DNA of 64,000 bases, from NCBI GenBank assembly GCA_013398055.1, contig VZRS01007523.1, positions 627,398-691,397 of the forward strand. The letters run 5' to 3'. This document shows, in pieces, positions 60,101 to 64,000 of this stretch (the stretch's first letter is position 1; each line of letters opens with the position of its first letter). The notes beneath the pieces were generated by a model. It saw nothing but the letters and a program-made list of their open reading frames with translations, did no database searches and had not been told where the DNA came from. The position numbers were made by a program, and so were the translations under genes. This DNA is from Ifrita kowaldi (taxonomy: Eukaryota; Chordata; Aves; Passeriformes; Cinclosomatidae).

Positions 60101-62970
60101 TGTAAACAACAAAGATCCAGGAAGTAGAGAGTTCAATACTGGAAGAAAGCTGAACGCAAAGTGTTGTTGCACTAAGGCATCCCATTGCATAAGTAGTCAA
60201 GAGATATTTACTCTCTTTTAGACATGCATTTTACCAAAGTAATTGGGAATTACTGATTAGTTGTGAAATATCATTAGGAACAAATCTATACATCTATAAA
60301 CTTTACATTTAAATAATATGTAAGTTTATTCATGTGACGTCTATGTAGGGTTCTGTTTACTAACATTATGATTGATTTCCACTGTCTGCATATTTCATCC
60401 TCACAATATACAAAATAAAATTGTAGTTAAGTGTTCTTTCAAAGGCTACATAGCATTTCTGAATACAAATGCTACCATGATTCAGATTCCACTTTTGGGC
60501 ATATCACTGTGCCCCAGTTTTTTCAGCTGGCTTTGGAGGCAATCCCGAACTCTTCTCCAGGCCCAATACTACATTTCACTACATACCCATGTCCTGCAGT
60601 CCTACCAACTTCAGACACATCAATTTCATGGTTTCGACATGGTGATCGTGGGTCAGATTCACAGTCATCTTCATCAGAATAGTCTCCACAGTCATTATCT
60701 ACATTGCATACAAGTCTTCGCTTTATACATCGACCTGATCAAGGAATAAAACATTGCATGAATGCATTTTTGTCGAGATGGACTTTAAATGGCACCCTCA
60801 GCTATCCTTTAGTAAGATCTTCCTCTAGGTGTATTTCTACTATTGTCAGGAGGGATTAAAATCCTATACTCTGCCGCTTTCAAGTGAAAAAACCTGGATA
60901 CTACTGTATTGACATATAAGTTAGTAGGATGACTGAGAATAGTAAGTGGCAGGAGAACAGCTGTCATCTGAAGAAAATTGCTAAATCCTAGACTGTTCTG
61001 TAGTAAACTTCAATTGTTAGGTCGGTTGGGGTTTTCTTATTTGTATTAAGAGAATACAAGAAAATACCAATTATACATCTGCAAAGAATTCTTTCTAAAA
61101 TACATCTGCAAAGAATTCTTTCTAAATAATTTAAATTGTTGGTATTTGGATGATATTATTTGAATATTATATGAATAATATGTAATGTCCAAAACTATAC
61201 TTATTTCTAAAGCAACAGGGAAGCAGGAATTTTCCTGAGTTTATGTATCACAAGTTTTACAATGACTCTTTTTTTTCCTACAGGATTTAAAGATTTTGGT
61301 AATTCAGCCACAGCATAATAAAACAACACTTTGATATCATCAGCCTCACCTGTAAATGCCACACAATGCCTGTGAACTAGTCGTTAAGGGTCTACTTTCT
61401 AATTTTAAATTGCTTTATTTGCACTTTTCAGTATTTAAGTTAAAAAAATTACAAAAAATGTCTTGGAACTCCAAATTCATTTGCTATCTTTCTGTTTTTG
61501 TTTTGACTAGTTTTACTACTATAACTTTTCCTACTTTATTTTGATTTCTGATGAATCTTGAGTACTACATTCATATGCCTTGTATCACTTTACAAATTTA
61601 TATCTTATTTTGGGTCTAGATGCATTCTGGTCTCCAACTGACATCTATCATACCAGTCAGATCATTAAACTTCCATATCCATTCTGTTAAAATTCCTTCA
61701 GTCCTGTTTTTTTTCCTGGTGATTTTTCATAAAACTAGTGATTCAATAGCAGGTGGGGCAGTTAAGCTAGAAGAAAGGATATGGTCAGTATGGTCAGCTT
61801 CTAATCATGGAGTAGAAGTTACAGAGGAATTTAAACTAGATGCAAATTAAAATGGAAGATGAGAGGAATGTACCCCTTCCTTCTTAAGCTGTTTTGCTGT
61901 TGTGGTTTTGGCATTGTGGCTTTGAACCCACCTGTCCATGGACTGTTTTTAAATGCTAGCATGAGGCTGATGTAACTTATTCACAGAACTAAAATGTGGT
62001 TTCTGAGTCACTGTTTTACTTGCTATGGCATGAAAACAAAACCTACCCGAACTGCACTGAAAGTCAGTACCACAGTCCGGTTCTGGTTCTTCAGGACAAT
62101 CTTTGCTGGTTTTACAGGTTTGTGTATCTCCTAGGGCCTCCAGGCATGCTCTTCCACCAAACTGCCCGAATCTTTCAATACTTCTGGAGCGAAACTTGAA
62201 AGGTGAATAACATTATTAATATTGCTCAGAAAGAAAAGAGAACTCTACCAGAACTTCAAGGTTTCCAGCTGAACTTAGAACTTTTCAAAATGCAACATCT
62301 TTGGGGAAATTTTTTGTTGAAAATCCGTAGGCACAATTCATGCTTAAATGACATTGAAATAAGAATTATGATTAATAATACTTAGCTAGTATGTAGAGAT
62401 GCTAAATTTCCACTATTTAGTTTACTGTACTCTTTTGTTTATTTGACTCCAGTGTGGAAATGCATCATTTATATTTTGTATGCTTTCAAGTCTTTGATTT
62501 TTTGAAGTCTTAAAAGAACTCCCCTAAGAAAATAAACATTTGCTTTCGAAAAAAAAAATTAAAAAGGAAAAATGGATTGAAAAATAATGTTTTAAACAAA
62601 AACACCCACGTGGCCAAAATAGATAATTTTTATGAAAAAAACGTTTTGAATGAGAACACTTAAACATTTGCAGAACTGGATGTAGTATTCTCTTAATCTA
62701 TGGCTTCAAATCTGACATTATTTTGGGTTTCATCAAATCATGAACATACAGTATTAAGAGCTGCAATCTGACATTTTCTCATAACCAACAGGCAGACAGA
62801 TATCATCCCTTTGGCTGTGACTTTGGAACAAAGACTTCTAAGGACAACTTACCCTTTGAGTGGTGCATGGGTCGCAGGGCCCCCACGCGCTCCAGCTGCT
62901 CAGTTTACAGTCTATTGGAGATGGAGCATTCAGTTCCCTTGTTCCCCTGTGGAAAGCTTTTTCTGAAGAG
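44944..62970 (-). CDS. C9: Complement component C9, nearly complete split gene (signal-peptide exon not found)
   Basis: The minus-strand join is 62970-62853, 62194-62047, 60734-60587, 58939-58801, 57299-57084, 54037-53797, 52437-52309, 46463-46285, 46076-45848, 45104-44944. All introns are GT-AG and all phases agree, giving about 568 codons. C9 is the secreted plasma protein that polymerises on C5b-8 to form the membrane attack complex pore. The domain order is TSP1, LDLRA, MACPF, EGF and a C-terminal TSP1. Diagnostic parts include FRSRSIE, the CGDYSDEDDCES calcium-binding box, SPFDNDFFNGLC, the MACPF signature around YGTHY, and NLERAIEDYI before the EGF domain. These match mammalian C9 rather than C6, C7 or C8. 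Mammalian C9 stops after EGF, so the extra TSP1 accounts for the greater length. The position next to FYB1 agrees with human synteny. Confidence 0.95.
45105..46284 (-). other. C9 introns around the EGF exon
   Basis: Introns 45105-45847 and 46077-46284. I see no mobile element or other recognisable feature. Confidence 0.7.
45848..46076 (-). CDS. C9: C9 exon: end of MACPF and EGF-like domain
   Basis: It begins PSPIHTLVPVKM and contains KKRNLERAIEDYITEYSV, then an EGF-like module CKCEPCKNGGTLVLVDGVC and CMCSSYFKGIAC. The acceptor is CTTCTACAG and the donor GTTAGT, ending in phase 1. In human C9 the protein ends a few residues after this point. Confidence 0.95.
46285..46463 (-). CDS. C9: C9 exon: MACPF second hairpin region and C-terminal part
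   Basis: It reads EMNDNAVIDDVLSLVDGG, then KIKEMLLRRS, VVDVEDYIEWA and DAPAVIQQR, parallel to human C9. Of two adjacent AGs (CAGCAG), the first must be used, since the second would create a stop across the junction. Donor GTAAGT, phase 0. Confidence 0.94.
47243..48653 (+). repeat. Duplicated block, copy A (ends at an N)
   Basis: It is identical to 49896-51306 except for one base noted in the findings, and stops at the single N at 48654. It holds an unclassified flank and a CR1 LINE piece from about 47625. Confidence 0.95.
47625..48653 (+). mobile_element. CR1 LINE fragment in copy A (reverse-transcriptase part)
   Basis: It reads YLTFCKAFDTVPHDFLISQL, then NWLDGHSQRAVVNGSM and GGVPQGSVLG, the CR1 reverse-transcriptase domain. 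A frame change then leads into NTTEGLDSI, DKLEKWAHKNPMKFSKSKC and the C-terminal GLEKRRLWGDL box. The YxDD catalytic region is disrupted by the frame change (FVNDREWG). It is inactive, and the 3' end is cut by the N. Confidence 0.92.
48655..49598 (+). mobile_element. CR1 LINE fragment in copy B
   Basis: The same CR1 sequence as in copies A and C from the VPQGSVLG region onward. It ends in the typical tail GTCCCTTCCAACCTGAACC then ATTCTATGATTTTATG. Confidence 0.92.
48655..49894 (+). repeat. Duplicated block, copy B (between two Ns)
   Basis: It begins with bases matching 47824 onward (offset 831) and matches 50477-51716 (offset 1822). Single Ns sit at both ends (48654, 49895). Confidence 0.95.
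49896..51716 (+). repeat. Duplicated block, copy C (complete version)
   Basis: It contains everything in A (offset 2653) and B (offset 1822) in one uninterrupted stretch and then continues into unique DNA. It is therefore the best candidate for the true sequence. Confidence 0.95.
50278..51420 (+). mobile_element. CR1 LINE fragment in copy C (longest uninterrupted)
   Basis: A continuous CR1 piece from the CKAFDTVP box to the ATTCTATGATTTTATG tail, 5'-truncated and frameshifted. It lies antisense to C9. Confidence 0.92.
51868..51949 (+). mobile_element. Short CR1-like 3' tail
   Basis: CCTGCTTGAGCAGAAGAGTT and TGGCCTCCAGAGGACTC, ending TATCCTGTGGTTCTGTGATA, resemble a CR1 3' end. It is only about 80 bp. 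Confidence 0.65.
52309..52437 (-). CDS. C9: C9 exon: MACPF disulphide loop (CD59-contact region in human)
   Basis: It encodes ITVEEVKKCLGYHLD and ends GGKCEKIHVRDK plus one base. The two cysteines enclose a 26-residue span (counting both), the same length as the human loop to which CD59 binding has been mapped. The acceptor is CTACTTCGAG and the donor GTAAGT. Confidence 0.93.
52438..53796 (-). other. C9 intron
   Basis: AT-rich; no mobile element or other structure recognised. Confidence 0.7.
53797..54037 (-). CDS. C9: C9 exon: MACPF core with the family signature
   Basis: It encodes 80 codons plus one base, beginning NQTFLHVKGQIQLGRF. It contains YFKFLEDYGTHY, which fits the MACPF signature Y-x(6)-[FY]-G-T-H-[FY], followed by the conserved GG turn and YELVYVLDN. 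NQT is a possible glycosylation site. The acceptor is CTTCCTTCAG and the donor GTATGC. Confidence 0.95.
54493..54588 (+). repeat. Tandem duplication, two units of about 48 bp
   Basis: Two head-to-tail units (GACTGTCAGAAGGAAGGGCA and GACTGCCAGAAAGAAGGGCA at their starts) differ at a few bases, so this is a real and not very recent duplication. Confidence 0.85.
55706..56302 (+). mobile_element. Solo LTR of an avian endogenous retrovirus (597 bp)
   Basis: It starts TGTTGTG and ends CACAACA, a perfect 7-bp inverted terminus. It has a TATAAA box at 55983-55988 and a GC-moderate 3' part (GGAGATGGCTGAAC..., CTTGTTTTGCTTTGCTTG). I recognise the overall sequence as a common neoavian LTR type. The flanks TGTCA (left) and TGTCT (right) suggest a 5-bp target duplication with one change. 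No internal viral genes are present. It lies antisense to C9. Confidence 0.9.
57084..57299 (-). CDS. C9: C9 exon: MACPF domain, first transmembrane-hairpin region
   Basis: It encodes 72 codons in phase 0 at both ends, so it is a symmetrical exon. It reads HFNAGFSLKYTPT, then a short loop GSKNASEGN and FKYDYRKNYTF. NAS and NYT are possible N-glycosylation sites. The loop is shorter than in human C9 and lacks the adjacent cysteine pair found there. The acceptor is CTTTCCTCAG and the donor GTGAGA. Confidence 0.93.
57300..58800 (-). other. C9 intron carrying a CR1 tail
   Basis: Apart from the CR1 piece at 57608-57917, nothing recognisable is present. Confidence 0.7.
57608..57917 (+). mobile_element. 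CR1 LINE 3' fragment
   Basis: CTACAACTTCCTTGTGAGAG, GGTTCTTCACCCAGAGGGTG and CTGGAACAGGTTCCCCAGGG, ending GATGATCCTTGTGGGTCCC and ATTCTATGACTATG. A textbook CR1 end, moderately diverged. Confidence 0.95.
58801..58939 (-). CDS. C9: C9 exon: MACPF domain, N-terminal part
   Basis: It reads INVLGMQPMASPFDNDFFNG, then LCDRVRDGN, TYYRKPWNVA and LTYD. LG(M)xP...SPFDN.F.NGLC is highly typical of C9. The acceptor is TTTTCTTGTAG and the donor GTACGT; phase 0 at the end. Confidence 0.95.
60587..60734 (-). CDS. C9: C9 exon: LDLRA calcium-binding half and MACPF entry
   Basis: It encodes GRCIKRRLVC, then NDCGDYSDEDDCES, the acidic LDLRA calcium site, and ends RTAGHG. The acceptor is CTTGATCAG and the donor GTATGT. 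It starts by completing a glycine codon and ends in phase 2. Confidence 0.94.
61074..61126 (+). repeat. Tandem duplication of a 27-bp unit
   Basis: Two virtually identical units starting TACATCTGCAAAGAATTC; their identity suggests a recent slippage duplication. Confidence 0.9.
62047..62194 (-). CDS. C9: C9 exon: rest of TSP1 and start of LDLRA
   Basis: The exon begins FRSRSIERFGQFGGRAC and ends CGTDFQCSS plus one base. The acceptor is CCTTTCAAG and the donor GTAGGT. It carries the TSP1 strand-B/C cysteines and the first LDLRA cysteines, and is close to human C9 in sequence and length. Confidence 0.93.
62853..62970 (-). CDS. C9: C9 exon: N-terminal linker and first half of TSP1
   Basis: The exon encodes SPIDCKLSSWSAWGPCDPC and then TTQR before a consensus donor (GTAAGT), ending in phase 0. 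WSAW is the TSP1 tryptophan motif that is C-mannosylated in complement proteins. The chosen acceptor is TTTGTTTGACAG; alternatives downstream (start at 62962) or upstream would change the N-terminal linker, so the 5' edge is less certain than the rest. Confidence 0.85.
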
Positions 62971-64000
62971 CTGTCAAACAAAATATTCCAGTACAGTCCT
63001 GGGCAGTGTACTGAAATCATGTGTGAGTTTTTATTTAAACCATAGACCAGTATTTTGGAAGCATCTTCAAGCTGATTTCTGTTTCACTTTCACAGCAGTA
63101 CTGAGATGTATCAACAGCTGCCTAATATTAAATTTTTTGTTGGTTTAAAATTACATTAAAATAAACTTTGAAGACTTAATAAGCCAGGTCTTTTCCCATT
63201 TTTTAGATGTTTGTGTAAACAAATGCTCTTCTGGTGGGTCATGTTATTGAAGAGAATGAAACAATAATACACAGAGAACATCTGCAATCTCTTATTCAGA
63301 CAGTGGTTATGCTCCCCAATATGTAAAGCTAAAGACAAAGAGACAGCAGCACATCTCAAATACGTGCAGCACTTCAATACTTCTTTGTGATTTTAGCTTA
63401 TTGACTTTGATGGTGTTGCTCTTAAGCCTGGATAAAAGCATAAATGTTTTCCAGAGTTGAAAGAAGACCCATACATAAAGGTATTACTTGGTAACAGGAT
63501 AATTTACATTGCTAGAAAAAACAGACATGTTTATCTATCTTACTGTTCTTCAGCTTGCCAAGTTGAATACTCTTGCAGTTAGGCCTACTTTTTTTTAGAG
63601 TGACTTGTCATTTTGGTGCTCAGTTTTAAATACCATCAAACTTCTGGTTTTCAGTAAGTGTAAGGCCATCAGTTAATAGAAATCAAGTTTACTTAAAGCA
63701 CCCACTGGTAGTTATTAAAAACTGATGCACTGTAGAATGACTTACCAAGTTTAAAAAGTTTACTGGTGACTTTATCTTCACAGGTAGCAATAGCAGATAG
63801 CAGAGGAATAAAGGAGCGATGAAGTCTGGCTTGCCTTCTTTACTCTCAGTAATTTATTGCAATTTGGCCTTACATCCGGACTATTCATCCTCTCTGAAGC
63901 AATCTCTCTCTGCATCTCTCCAAGTTAGTGCTCTTGCCTCTGCTCTACAATGGGACCTTCTTTTCTGAGCCCAGCTGGTTGGCAGATCTGCAGTTCCTGC
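62971..64000 (-). other. C9 5' region; first exon unresolved
   Basis: A strong minus-strand donor (CTTG/GTAAGT, exon edge 63746) follows a stretch that in one frame encodes a hydrophobic run (APLFLCYLLLLP). That frame has no ATG, and its phase does not fit any acceptor of the next C9 exon. It may be a non-coding exon 1 or chance. The signal-peptide exon may lie beyond 64000. Confidence 0.3.

Larger units (their letters stand above)
58940..62046 (-). other. C9 introns flanking the LDLRA exon
   Basis: Introns 58940-60586 and 60735-62046. AT-rich; a 27-bp tandem duplication lies at 61074-61126. No mobile element recognised. Confidence 0.7.

Noticed and set aside
60372..60749. Plus-strand frame of 125 codons
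   Set aside because: It overlaps the C9 LDLRA exon in antisense and has no features of its own.
63156..63377. Minus-strand frame with a hydrophobic start, considered as the C9 signal peptide
   Set aside because: No ATG in the right place, no donor with the needed phase, and no TSP1 or C9-like residues.
63831..63980. Plus-strand 49-codon frame with a signal-peptide-like start (MKSGLPSLLSVIYC)
   Set aside because: It is on the strand opposite to C9, short, and not followed by a matching donor, so most likely chance.

Overview
This is nuclear DNA from a vertebrate, almost certainly a bird and probably a neoavian. Two split genes have exons that translate clearly into vertebrate immune proteins. 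The dispersed repeats are CR1 LINE fragments, and one solo LTR is of a type I recognise from neoavian genomes. The sequence is AT-rich, CpG-poor and mostly intron or intergenic.

Layout. Positions 1-19783 hold the 5' coding part of FYB1 (ADAP/SLAP-130, a T-cell and myeloid adaptor) on the minus strand. It comprises one large first coding exon (18676-19783) and five shorter exons (5031-5211, 3332-3381, 2234-2253, 1502-1548, 1-102). All splice phases agree, and the gene runs off the left edge before its SH3-like domains. Positions 19811-44882 are the FYB1 5' flank and the FYB1-C9 interval, with no further coding exon recognised. This interval contains CR1 pieces, a GC-rich CpG cluster near 31.3 kb that is the best promoter candidate, and a smaller CpG patch near 33.4 kb. 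Positions 44883-62970 hold complement C9, also on the minus strand, with ten coding exons in matching phase: TSP1, LDLRA, MACPF, EGF and a final TSP1 domain. Its signal-peptide exon was not found. FYB1 followed by C9, both on the same strand, matches the order in human 5p13.

Main points. (1) This C9 ends in a second TSP1 domain that mammalian C9 lacks. The exon carries a strong splice donor just after the stop codon. (2) In FYB1, three micro-exons (50, 20 and 47 nt, together 117 nt) carry a YDDV and a YEDI tyrosine motif and could be skipped as a block without changing frame. The YDDV tyrosine is absent from the human sequence as I recall it. (3) The C9 intron at 47.2-51.7 kb contains three nearly identical overlapping blocks that meet at single N bases. 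This looks like contig ends that were never merged rather than real biology. (4) Every transposable element whose orientation I could judge lies antisense to the two genes.

I found no prokaryotic-type system, CRISPR array, tRNA or rRNA. The exon calls rest on translation, splice motifs, phase agreement and remembered family features; no database search was run.
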